Positions 36,909 through 47,858 of a stretch of DNA of 64,000 nt are shown one piece after another. The position numbers and the translations under genes are program-made. The DNA is from Pseudoscleropodium purum (taxonomy: Eukaryota; Streptophyta; Bryopsida; Hypnales; Brachytheciaceae). Positions within the stretch are counted from its first letter, which is position 1, and each line of letters starts with the position of its first letter. The notes beneath the pieces were generated by a model that ran no database searches, had not been told where the DNA came from, and saw nothing but the letters and a program-made list of their open reading frames with translations. The stretch is from positions 9,548,001 through 9,612,000 of the forward strand of contig OZ017797.1 in the NCBI GenBank assembly GCA_963969395.1. Reading direction: 5' to 3'.

Positions 36909-37539
36909 CCCTTAAATGCCCGAGGCACCAAAATATGGTGTCGACAATATTTTGAAGTTAAATAAAACCTAACCAAATTTCTATTTTTAGTAATTCATAT
37001 TTTTGAAAGATTCTTCTTGAAGTCTAGTATTAGCATCAAAAATCCGATCTTGAAAATAAATGATAGTGATTTTTCTATTCAAGATTTTGTGCAAGGGTAT
37101 CCATTACAATCTTGACTTCCCATGGTGTTGAGAGCTCTTGTAAATGAGCCTCAAATACATTAGGACTTGAAGAAAAAATCACATTCAAAACTCATTTAAG
37201 AAAATTGTAGAATAGATTTTGAGAAGCCATGAATTGATTGGGGTTATTCATGTTAGGTCCTCAAACTCATATTCTTTCGGTCACCAACTTTGTAGGTTTG
37301 ACTTGTGAAAAGTGAATTGAAAGTTTTTCATAGTTTTAACACCCTCATGGTCAAACGCTATAATCTTCCAACTTATAAGTGATATATATTTTTTTCCTAC
37401 GTGATCTCTACCATTTCTAAATTGAATTTATGCGGCTACAATTCAAAAAGAAATTGATACAACTTATCAAAATGTTGACTTTTTGTTCAATTTAGAGCAA
37501 ATTTCTAGAGGCTCAAAACAGGCCTTGGGCATTTAGGGG
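36909..37539. mobile_element. Second TTAA-type element family, 631 bp
   Basis: Bounded by TTAA (36905-36908) and CTAA (37540-37543). The inverted ends are CCCTTAAATGCCCGAGGC and CCCCTAAATGCCCAAGGC, 16 of 18 identical. The interior is unrelated to the 0.92-kb family, but the ends share CCCYTAAA. Such CCCTT-AATGCC ends are close to those of piggyBac-superfamily elements as I recall them. No ORF. Confidence 0.7.
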
Positions 37540-37629
37540 CTAAGACCTTTTCGTGCTGTAATTAAGGAAAGGCAAAGCTGATTAACTTAGTGACAAATGG
37601 CAACATTTGAACTCTCTGAGCGAATTCAG

Positions 37630-37678
<49 letters not shown>
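37630..37678. repeat. Poly(A) tract of 49 bp
   Basis: An uninterrupted A run followed by GGCGGCCACGTG. No retrogene or SINE body could be identified upstream. Confidence 0.95.
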
Positions 37679-37681
<3 letters not shown>

Positions 37682-38588
37682 GGCCACGTGTCAGTTCAGA
37701 AGAATTGTCTGACGGAAGAAGGCCAGCCACTCAATTGAACGAGTGGGTTCTTTCAGTTTCAGTTAAGTTCAGTTACACTAAATTAAAAAATTAACTTATT
37801 CGTGGATCCAAAAATCTTGGGAGTACCGGTATCGCCCGCCCTGCCATTGGGCCGGCCTGTTTGACTTTACAATTTGAAAACTTTCTTTTTTTTCTTTTTT
37901 TTTTCCTTTTTAAACAAATGAAACGAAATTTCATTGCAGGAGGTACAATACCAGGCCTGCCAGTCACAACTGAAGTGGCCTTTTCAGGGGACAGGACCAA
38001 CAAAACAAACGGACTACAATTTGAACTTTGAATATTCATTACCGTGGGTGTGATTTTAGTCATTTTATTATGACTGGCTGGACCTGCCCTCGAATATTCT
38101 CTATTTAAAAAAAAAATTCAAATCGTAAAACATGATGGGACTACTCAGCCAGGCAGGACGTTAAATCCTCCATTCAAAGTGGACCCAACAGGATAATTTT
38201 TGGGTTCTTTGGTGGTAAAAGTAAAAAAATATATTTTGAGCCATGTGTACGGTCTATTCAAGACCTTCTCTAACTAATCCAGGGTATGTGATTGCAAATA
38301 TGAATTCAAAATTTGAAAAAAAAAATTATGTGAAAATTTGAAAAAATCCCTGCATTTTCCTACAGGATAAAATCAACCTACTACACCCACTTCGGATTTT
38401 CTTCATCCTATTATTATTTCTGAAAGAATATAATTATTACCTTTGCTAGGAATTAAATGCATTGTATAGGTTGAATCCATATGGTTTTCTACTTTTTTCA
38501 CCAATGCCTTCTACAAGGTAATAAAAATCTTTTTGTAGGAATGAAAATATTTAGGATTTGACAACAATTTTTTATTCCATACTATAAA
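37679..38588. other. Intergenic, GC-richer then AT-rich
   Basis: No recognisable gene. ORFs of up to 90 codons overlap pyrimidine runs. Confidence 0.55.
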
Positions 38589-38841
38589 TTAGGCTGTTGG
38601 TTGTTTGTTTTTCTTTGTTACAGTGAGATTTCTGAAAATCGGACATCCTATGGTCACATTCTTTGTACCGTTGGAAAGCAGTCTACAAGGAGGAATGCAT
38701 GGGTTTTGTTTTGTGGTGCTCCTACTCACAGAAGAAAGGGTATTGAGTTTTGAAGTTTTATGAATTAAAAAATTAGAAATTACTAATACTTTTATTTTGG
38801 TTGTAGACATGGCATAGGGCACACTAGTATATATTAAGATC
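38589..38841 (+). repeat. Dispersed repeat family Q, copy 1
   Basis: Shares blocks in order with 45148-45395 and, in part, 45398-45575: TTTGTTACAGTGAGAT, a GGAAAGC block, AAGGAGGAATGCATGGG, TTTTGAAGTTTTATGAATTA, AAAAATTAGAAA. No ORF. Confidence 0.7.
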
Positions 38842-40299
38842 AAATGATTCTCTAGTACAAATGCAATGGATCCTCTTAGTTGCAAAATAAGTAAAGATGT
38901 CTATTAATTGCAATCAAATAAAGATTAGAAAGTAGGAGGTTGTTCTAGATATGAAGTTCTATTCATCAATAAGAATAGACTTTAGAGAAAAAAGACTCAT
39001 TATTCAACTACCTTGCCTTCTATGTGTATTTAAATCCGTACAAGAACAATTAGGAGCTCAAAGGATTAAAATAAAAAGTTCAATGTCTTTTGGTCTTTGA
39101 CCTAGTCAACTTTAAATTGCTATAAAAATAATTCCATTCTTATAATCTTATTTGATCTATAAAATGGATAACTAAACTTCTTGTACTTCATTTCATTCTT
39201 CAATCCTAATAACAAAGAAATCATCTTTAACCCTAAAATTAGGTTTGAGGTAAAGGAAAAATAGAATTTGGGACAAATTAACATTGAAAAGACTAGTACA
39301 GTGAGATGGAAGGAGAAACCATATTTGATGATTTTCCAATCGAAATGTCTTATTATTATTGCAACACAAATATGCAATACATCCATGAAAATGCATTCTT
39401 TGATTTTTGTCCTAAGAATTTAAAGGATGTTGTCACAAAAATTCATCACATGAAATATATGAGAACATCTTCACTCCAATTGCTGTTGGATATGGTCCCT
39501 ATATATGTATTTTGAATTTTTGACTTATATGTAATTAGAACTCGAAATTATTATCATTAGAAGTGCATCCTAAAGTAATTTTTGAAAATGAGACAAAGGA
39601 CAACCACTTCAAAAACAAGGTAAAATTCAAAAAGCAATATAGAGGTCTTGACAAATCCCAATTACCAAAGCAAAATTTGGCCATTGACATTCCAATGTCT
39701 AAATTTGAATTTTCTTATGTCTATTCAGAGTCCATTAGTCTGTGTTTTCATTGATACAAATTTCAAGTTTTGATTACATATGAGTCAAAAGTTAGAAATA
39801 CATTTGGAGGGCCAATATACCGGTTGGGTGTTGGACTGAGGAAGCTCTGATATGGGTACCATATCAAAAACTGTATATATTTTCTTTGCTTTTGCACAAG
39901 CTCTTAGAAGGAGAAGTTATTACAGACAGAAGGACAAATTAATTGTTCTTTCTTTTTTGCATTATATATTTTCTTTATTAGGTATGTTTTTACCAAACGT
40001 ACACATATGCTAGTCACTATATTTGTCAATGCTTATCTGTAACTTAATTCCAAGGGCTACGGTAACTATAGTATTGTGTACAATTGGCATTTAAAATATA
40101 ATAATAATAATTATCATGGCATTCTTCTTCAATCTCAAGAATACGAAATGTCAAATTCATGAATATCTTACCAATTTTCTAATTCAAGAATGCCAAACTT
40201 CAAGAAAAATACTTTTTGAATTTTTGTTTAAATTTTTGTATATGATTTTTGTGATTGTACTTGATAATTAATTGAAAATCAGAGGGGATGTGTTTTTAA
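38842..40299. other. AT-rich spacer, no gene seen
   Basis: ORFs of 60-98 codons are not recognisable. No structured repeat seen. Confidence 0.55.
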
Positions 40300-41216
40300 C
40301 CTCTAAAGTCCCATGGTCTTCTTGGTGGACTCTTCGGATTTTGGGTAGGCTTGTATGACTTCTATTTCTTACATAATTTTTTTGAAGATAGTAAATTATT
40401 GTAAAATATTTTTATTTCAATATGTGCCTAGGAGTAAAAGTTATGCAACCTTAAGTCCAAAAAAGTATATCCCTGGGTAACACAAAAAAATCATTAAAAA
40501 ATTGAATATTTTCTATTTATTTATTTATATTTCCAAAAATTCATTTTTTGCCTACATGTGAAGCTTTGACTCATCTCATTTGGATTAATGATGTGAAAGT
40601 TATAGAACTTCTTATTTTATGGGCAAATATTTCACCATCTTGAGAAAATAACATATAGGATTCATTTTTGAATTCAATTTTCACAATTTAAAGAGAAAGT
40701 TCCATGTAGTTGAATATGGTTGCTAGAACAATCTCATTGTTGGGATTAGTATATTTCAATTCCATCTTAGAGCTATTAATGATTATTTGTTTCTTCTATC
40801 TTGTATCGACTTTTGCTTAACATTTTGTTTGGGAATGAAAATCAAATGTGATTTTTCAAATTATTTTTCCCACACTTTCAATTGAGTTTTTAAATATAAA
40901 AAATTGAAAAATCTAATTAGTAATAGAAAGTTTTCATTTAAGAAGATCCAAAGCCAAAAAATTTAGTTGAGAAAGATGCAAAAAACTTGTTTCCTTCACT
41001 TTTATTAAATGCAAATATCTTGTAATCTATCTAGTCAAAGTATCTAAAACTTTTTCCACACATTTTCACAATAGTCTAATGCAAGATCTTGCAGTTAGAT
41101 ATAGAAAGAAAAAAACAATTTTTGAACTTTTTTGCTCTTGCAATAGAAATAGCAATTGTGAGTGTGTATGTTTTTTTTTGTTTTTTTTTAATGAAAAATG
41201 ACCTTGGGATTTTAGC
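40300..41216 (-). mobile_element. TTAA-type element, long family, copy H
   Basis: A minus-orientation copy. TTAA lies at 40296-40299, followed by CCTCTAAAGTCCC. Interior landmarks such as ATGATGTGAAAGTTAT and CAAGATCTTGCAGTTAGAT are present. The far end near 41216 is degraded (complement of GCTAAAATCCCAAGG). Confidence 0.6.
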
Positions 41217-41612
41217 AAGTAAAATTCAATTGCGTAAATATATAGGCAACATCTATATATATACATTTTTCTTTCCATAAAATCTCAAAAGAGAAATTCA
41301 AAGTTTCAAAATTCACTCTATGAACAATTTCAATGTTGAATTGTTACATGTCCAAAGTTAGTAAAACACATATTTTAATACTGTAAGTAAATTTTGGCAA
41401 ACATTGCAACATCAATGATGATTTCCAACTAATTATCATGGAAATTATTGAAATCAAATACAAAAAGTAACCAAAAATAAAGATTTGGTTTCCAAAAGTT
41501 GAAATTGGATATGTGTGATTGAGTCGATTGTAAAAGAATGTAATCACATATGACACTTCCAATTTGAATCATTATTGCACTTCTTTCATGTCTCATCAAC
41601 TACAAAACAATC

Positions 41613-41909
41613 ATTAGAAGAGTTTAGGGGGGTCCAAAAGCCTGTTTCGGGCTTGTTCCCCCACAGCTATTCCCCTCAGCAAGGAAAACGGCCCGTTGTC
41701 CGATTTTTTTTTTTCATAAAAAAAATAAAAAAATAAAAAAAAATTTAGTTTCTAAATGCAAAAAAAAAAATTTTAAAAAAAAATAAAAAAAATTGGTCAA
41801 TGATGTAGAAAGGTCTCAACCATGTTAGATCGCTGCGCTGAACCTGTTTCCTGCGTTCGTAGGCTGTGATAACTCGCAGGCATTGAGAGGCCCCAAAAAT
41901 CTTCTAATG
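41613..41909. mobile_element. Candidate MITE, about 297 bp
   Basis: The ends are inverted: CATTAGAAGAGTTTAGGGG at the left and CCCCAAAAATCTTCTAATG at the right, 17 of 19 identical. The middle is a GC-rich block (41640-41700), an A-rich simple stretch and a second GC-rich block (41820-41890). No clear target duplication was found. Confidence 0.5.
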
Positions 41910-42244
41910 CACATATTCTACCGATATGGTGCCATATTCAAGCATGATAAAATTTAGATTTTGAAAATTACATCCAAATGAAAGATGTTAATTACTAAAT
42001 TTCCAATCCAATGATATAAGGTGGATATCCCCTACAATCCCCTACTTTTTGCTACTATGTAAGACTAGTCAAATTTTTTGTATTTTCATGTTGGGAAGTG
42101 AATAGTGGCCATCTTTTGGGTGGATAGTGACACTAAGGTTCCACCCAAAAGATCACTAAGATTATAATTTCGGATTTTAATATTTAAAATTAAATTTTTT
42201 TTTCCCCTCCCTTCTCCTTCTTGTAATTTTTAGACTCCAACTTG

Positions 42245-42450
42245 TTTGACAATCAATATGGGATAATACATCCCGTATCCATATCCAATACTCTCTTTGT
42301 ATTTGGTATCCATATAAAATATTTGTATTCGTATTTGGTATCTGTATTCAGTATTTGTATAAAGTATTGTATCCATGTTTGGTATTTGTATTCAATATTT
42401 CTATAAGATATCGTATCCATATTTAGTATTCATTTTATATTTCATATTTA
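42245..42450. repeat. Degenerate short-period repeat (GTATCCATA / GTATTTGGTATT type)
   Basis: About ten loose repeats of GTATYYRTATTTGGTATT type. The complement of the same motif appears at 23838-23955. Confidence 0.7.
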
Positions 42451-42591
42451 GATGGCTCAAATTAAATCTCACAAGATCAATGGCTTGTGATTTTTTGAGA
42501 AATCAATGGCAATTTCGAAGGTAAGCATTTAAAAAAAAATCAATTGCTTGTAAATTTTTTGAGAAAAGGGGGGGGGGGGGTGCAACTAATG

Positions 42592-42812
42592 CGAACCAAG
42601 GAGGAACCATTTTTTGAGAAGAAGTTCCAATGGACTAAAGAACATAACACGTTTGTTTGATTTTTTCCCAAAAGTGATGAAGGATCTAAGTTTTTTTTGG
42701 TAGAGGTTCAACAAATCATGTCTTCCACCTACATACATATTGATTTTGGAGATGTACATAGAGTGATATGGTGGTTTTAGGCAAGGAGCAATGTTGGATA
42801 TATACACTTTAT
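42592..42812 (+). pseudogene. Relic of unknown protein-derived repeat, copy 1
   Basis: In one frame the plus strand reads EKKFQWTKEHNTFV, a stop, then FFPKSDEGSKFFLVEV and MSSTYIHIDFGDVHRV. The same frame is visible in related copies at 56604-56870 (FLASERRFQCTNECNI, IYIYTDFGNV) and on the minus strand at 58945-59544 (FLLASEKMFLCTKECNI, IYLYIDVEDY). Preservation of frame across diverged copies implies a coding ancestor, perhaps a transposon protein. I do not recognise the family. Confidence 0.5.
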
Positions 42813-43085
42813 ATACACCTTGTCATATTTTTGTGCATACTTTGTTTGTATTTGAAAAATAGAATCAATAACATTCAGATGATTAGGCGTATGTATCTTT
42901 TTTACCAGTTTTTTTTAATGTAGTTCTTGTGATCTTGGCAACCAATGTCATTGAATTAAATTTAGAGGGATGTTAACATATTTAATTAAGGTAGGAGGTT
43001 TTAAAAGTGCACAAGTTCTAAAAGCGTCCACCTTCTGAAATGTACACTGCATGTAGATTTTTTTGTTTTTTTGTAGCCTTTAGCC

Positions 43086-43320
43086 ATGTATAAATAGTGT
43101 ACATTTTAGGAGGTGGACACTGTTAGAGCCCTATGCCACTTCAGCTTCAAAATTTCATAACTAATTCCACAAAGCTCCAAAAAGTATGAAAACGACTTGG
43201 ATTAGATGCCAATTCTACTTGTCTTTCAAGAAAAATTTACTGAAAAATATTTGAGAAAGTTTCACCTCCCCAAAATCAGTTCCAGCTCTTAAATGGTTGG
43301 TTTATGGACCTCCAACCTTA
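43086..43320 (+). repeat. Dispersed repeat family P, copy 3
   Basis: Matches copies 1 and 2 over CCACTTCAGCTTCAAAATTT through TTTATGGACCTCC. Also matches copy 2 further left (ATGTATAAATAGTGTACATT). Confidence 0.75.
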
Positions 43321-45147
43321 GCTCCCTTCTGTCCAAGCACGTGAAATTTTGCCAAAACAAAACACTGTTATTCACACCCTGCTATATGGAGTCAAGTGTA
43401 TTGTTGTGTGGGCATGCGACATGTGTCCTACAATATTGGTGTTCGTCCTGCAATGTCGCCGGGTCTTTTGGGAGGTCTTTCCACAGAGAATCCCCGGCGG
43501 GGCATACCGTACACTCATAGGTGTACGTAATGCCTGGACTAAAGGCCCCTTGTGATTGAGCTTCATTTTTTTGTCCTTTGTACAGAATCTCCCTCTGTTG
43601 TCCCCAAATCATCTATTGCCCTGGCGGAGTCTCTTTTAATTGCCACCAAGATGGCTAGCGTATACGTGATGGAGGTGCCAAAAGCGTTGCCTTACCTCTA
43701 GTGTTGTTGTTGCTGCTGCTGCGGCTTGGGGAGCTTGATCATGTCCGTAGGCCATACCGCAAAAATTTCCACTAAAAATTTATAAATCTCCAACGAAAAA
43801 GCAATTGAAATTATACCCGTACGTACTGAACTCTGGATGGATGGACAAACTCTTCTTTTTCATGTTGGCGACTTGGAGTGCACCAAATGTCAGTTCCTAC
43901 TGAAATGACAACGGAAGAAGGTGATTCACGTGCTCGTTATTTAGGAATTAGTAACGTACAGTACGTGCTGGAGAAAAACTGGACAAGTGAAAGTCAGAGT
44001 CAATACAAAATAATTCAGCGAGCTTTTTAAAAAAAAAATCAATTTTGAATTGGGCAGAATCTTCGATTAGCTCTACGATAACGGTGCCATGACAATGGGA
44101 CTAAAAGTGTCCAATGAATGACCAAAGACTATCCTTTCGTGTCTACGTAAGGCAGACAAAAGTGTAGATGTTCATCCTCGGAAATTTTGTGTGAAATAGA
44201 GAGAGAGGTCTTTTGCAGTAGTTGGGCCTCTAATGAGTGTTTTTGGTATATTTTTTTTAAGCAAATGAATCACATGGGCGGTACCAAAAAAAAGAATGAT
44301 TTTCCACAATGACCAACTTGGTGTTCCAAGGTTAATTAACTTTTGTATGGCACTCAAAACCGTATTCTTTTTCTCATTTCCAATATTGGTCATATTATTT
44401 TGACATGATTTTTTTTGTTGCCTTAGACCACAAGCGGACCCCCATTAGATGGATCCTTGTTAATGCTTTACTTTTAGTGTAGGAGCGAAGCTAGTTCATT
44501 GTCACTTTTGTGATGGATTACTCATTTATTTGATTGAAACTAAACACTTCATCAACTTTCTTTGATAAAATCTATGACATTCATCATTGGGTGAAATTTT
44601 TTAAGAAATAATTAATTTTATGTAAAAGTGTTGGAAATATCATAATAGTGCATTTTGTTTGGTGTTCTAAGGAAAAGTTTTGGATCTTCAAAATTTTATC
44701 ATAAAGGTTGTGCAATTTTGCATATTTTCAAAGATTGTATTTTGCAATTAACTATTGATGAATGAGGGACACAACTAGAATACTTTGTTAGCATTTAAGG
44801 TAGACAAACCTTATTATATTATCAACTCTAATCACATCAATTAGATTCTTGGGTATGGATTGTATTTAGGTACATTGCAAGATTGTTATACATAAATATA
44901 TAATAATGATGATAATGATAATTTTTTGGGTGATTTTATTGGATGAAAGCCAATCATTTGAAATTTCCTCCACTATCTAAAATTATCTAAAATTTTCAAA
45001 ATGTATTACATCAAAGTTTTATGGAAGTATTTGACAATATATATAATCATTCTCATTGGATAAAATTGTTAACAATATTTCATGCATTATTTGGATGTCT
45101 CATTCATTCCAATAGGTGCAAATAGCTTTATCACCTTCCTATTAAGT
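43321..45147. other. GC-richer patch then AT-rich spacer, no gene recognised
   Basis: 43321-44170 is GC-richer. It holds several ORFs of 64-76 codons and a short GTTGTTGTTGCTGCTGCTGC run near 43704. None resembles a known protein and no exon-intron structure could be built. The rest is AT-rich. Confidence 0.5.
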
Positions 45148-45575
45148 TAGGCTATTTGTTTTGTTTGTTTGTTACATTGAGATCTCCCGGATTGTGTATC
45201 TCTCATTTTCATGTTTGGTATCATCGGAAAGCCCTAAGCAAGGAGGGGTACATGGGCTTGGTTTCGTGGCGTTCCGAGCTAAGGCATGAAAGTTATTGAA
45301 TTTTGAAGTTTTTATGAATTAAAAAATTAGAAAATTATTTTTCTTTTGTTTTGACCGTGGCAATGGTACATGGTACATTAGTCAATACTTTAAAATAGTT
45401 TTTTTGTTTTGTTTTTTTGTTACATTTAGATCTCCGCGACCATGTGTCCCTCGGTTGTATTATTGGTATTGTTAGAAAGCCCTCAATGAGGAAGGGTACA
45501 CGGTCTTCATTGGGTGTATGATGTAAAAGTTATTGAATTTCAAAGCTTTTACAAATTTTACACATTGAATTGTGC
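45148..45575 (+). repeat. Dispersed repeat family Q, tandem copies 2 and 3
   Basis: Two adjacent copies (45148-45395 and 45398-45575) each begin with a T-rich stretch and GTTACATT-AGATCTCC. They continue through GGAAAGCCCT or GAAAGCCCTC, a GGTACA block, and AAAGTTATTGAATTT. Copy 2 is closest to copy 1 at 38589. Confidence 0.7.
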
Positions 45576-45722
45576 CCCTTTGCAATGAAATTTTGTTTCA
45601 TTTATTCCCCTCCAAAATCAAGAAGAACCTTATACACATGAAGAATGTTTCAATACAAAGTAGATCAGCCTATGAGCATCTAGATATGCTATCTAGGTAT
45701 CTTAGAGAGGCTATTTGTTAAG

Positions 45723-45724
<2 letters not shown>

Positions 45725-45775
<51 letters not shown>
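45725..45775. repeat. (AT)n microsatellite
   Basis: About 25 perfect AT units. Confidence 0.95.
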
Positions 45776-45780
<5 letters not shown>

Positions 45781-46496
45781 ATATATTTATTTTTGAGATT
45801 GAAAAGTTTGAGAGAAGCCATTTGCAAATAGAATCAAGACATTCCACGAAGAAATGAATTTTTTGTGATTTTTCAAAGTTTGTTGGGACTAAATTGGTAA
45901 AGTGTGGGTAGACTTATGCTAAACCACATATTGATGTGTCTCCTCCCAAGTGGATTGTCATGATGCTAAGGTGTTGCTAAAATTGTACTAATAGGTGGGT
46001 GATTGATGCAAATGGAAGTGTCTAAGTGGGCATTTGTCATGATGCAAGAAGTATTGCTAAGATTATACTAATAGGTGGATGATTTATACAAATGGGAGGT
46101 TTCAATAGATGTTGGATTTGGGTTACTGATGACATTGGATTCTTCTATCTTATGTGGGATTATTACAAGTGTTAATACCCAATAGTTCATTCAAAGAGCA
46201 TACTAGTATTACTAAAGTGAAAGTTCGTCGTTTATCATTACGTAGATCTGGACCTATATTGCTTCTCACTAAAAATGATTTAATATTAGTAATAGAGCTA
46301 GCCTCAAGTTTTGTCCTTTGTGACTTTTTCACTCACCCCACATTTTTGTCGCTAATACAGGGAATGGAAAGCGATGGGATTCACAATAGTGTAACTACAT
46401 TTTTGGTTGAGCAACAACTTAGTAACTTCACTCTCAAAAAGCACAATAACTAAAGAAGTTCAAAGAGTCTACTTCCAACAAGAGGCATCAAGGGTA
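45776..46496. other. Intergenic, with a local duplication
   Basis: A diverged direct duplication is visible near 45960-46085 (CTAATAGGTGGGTGATTGATGC and CTAATAGGTGGATGATTTATAC contexts, about 70 bp apart). A 99-codon ORF at 46154-46453 is not recognisable. Confidence 0.5.
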
Positions 46497-46921
46497 AGGT
46501 AGAACCACCTATACCCAATCGGGCTTTGGTACCCAACTTGTAGCATGCATTTATTTCCAACCAAGGTTGGAATAGATTTCAACTAAGGCTTAGAACATGT
46601 GTTTTCCTCCTTTTCAAGGTTTGGCCTAATAAGGTCATGACCCATGTCCCAAATTTGTGAGTGAGAAAGTAGGAAGTAGTGAGCAAGAATATAGTTCTTG
46701 AATGATTGGAATTGCATGACTCTAGACTTGGGCCATGGGTTTTGCCTACTTTTTGCTTTCCAAAAAACACACTAATTTCAATTTTGACAATAAAATTACC
46801 AATAGAAATTAGAGTCCCCATATTCCTTATCTCTCTACATAGGAAAAATATACATTCCCTCATACTCCTCTAATTGTGTGTCACTAATTGCTTAAATGAT
46901 CGGGTATGGGTGGTTCTACCT
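46497..46921. mobile_element. TA-flanked MITE with AGGT ends, 425 bp
   Basis: Flanked by TA (46495-46496 and 46922-46923). The inverted ends, AGGTAGAACCACCTATACCC and AGGTAGAACCACCCATACCC, match at 19 of 20 positions, and the match continues a few bases further. A TA target points to the Tc1/mariner superfamily, though the ends differ from the Stowaway consensus. A 94-codon minus ORF inside is unrecognised. Confidence 0.8.
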
Positions 46922-47229
46922 TATCTTGTATGGCTAAAACCATGTGCTGTAGTGAATAAAGCTAAGCTTACCCCACAGATTCTTTATTCACAATGGTCTC
47001 AAGAGCACCATTTCTCTTCTCTTCCTTGAGTTCCTTCTTCCTTTTATTGGAGAAGTTGTTGAGAGATGCAGGATTTCATGGAATAATAAACTGATCTCAA
47101 CAACTCCCATCCACAGTATTATGTCCCTCAGCTCATCAAGGAAAGGAATCTTGCATTGAAGAGCAGGAAACTGAGGACAGACACTGAAAATTAAGTTACC
47201 GTGCCTTAGATTGAATGTACAGTACATTG

Positions 47230-47858
47230 ATATTAATTTACACAGAATAGAAGTGTCCCAACGCAGTGTAAGGCCCTGTCAATGCGTCTGTCACCCGTTC
47301 TGATCACAGACACAGAGTGAAAATTTGTACAGACAGACGTAACTAAGAAGCGACAATTAGGCAATTACATGTGCAAACAATTAACGTAAAGAAGCACTTT
47401 GTATCAAGTAAGTTACTTGACTTCTCTCTCCTGGTTTTCGACAATGAAAGCTCTTGTTACAGAGATCAGCGGTTGGGCATAAAGAAAGTAACTGATTTCT
47501 CTAATCTTGCGGGTTGTAAACCTAGAGTAACAACACATCATATCTTTGTTACGCAACTTACGAGAATTACAGCAAGAGCAACACAAATTTGTACATGAAT
47601 TTCGAAACTGTACTGATCAATCATCCCCTGTTGCAGAAGCTATGTGTCGCTTCATGGAGCTCCAGTTTGAAGTGGCAAGCTAAGATGGTGGAAGCTCTGG
47701 GGGAGCCTGCAATTAGGTGATGATCGTGGTGGAATCTCATGAAAAGATACAGGTACACTGTTCACGCTGAATGCCAAAAGACAAAACGATTCCATTCAAA
47801 AGTACAGGACACAAAGAGGAAGAATATTCAGACGGCGACCTTAACTTTACTTCAACCT
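47230..47858 (-). other. Probable 3' UTR and downstream flank of the boron transporter
   Basis: This follows the stop codon at 47859-47861 and keeps the higher GC of the gene region to about 47230. Candidate AATAAA signals on the minus strand occur only further on (near 46982 and 47042), so the 3' end cannot be placed exactly. ORFs here are short and unrecognised. Confidence 0.4.

Noticed and set aside
37597..37794. ORF with a poly-Lys run, possible retrogene tail
   Set aside because: Produced by a 49-bp poly(A) tract. No retroposed gene body or target duplication was found upstream.
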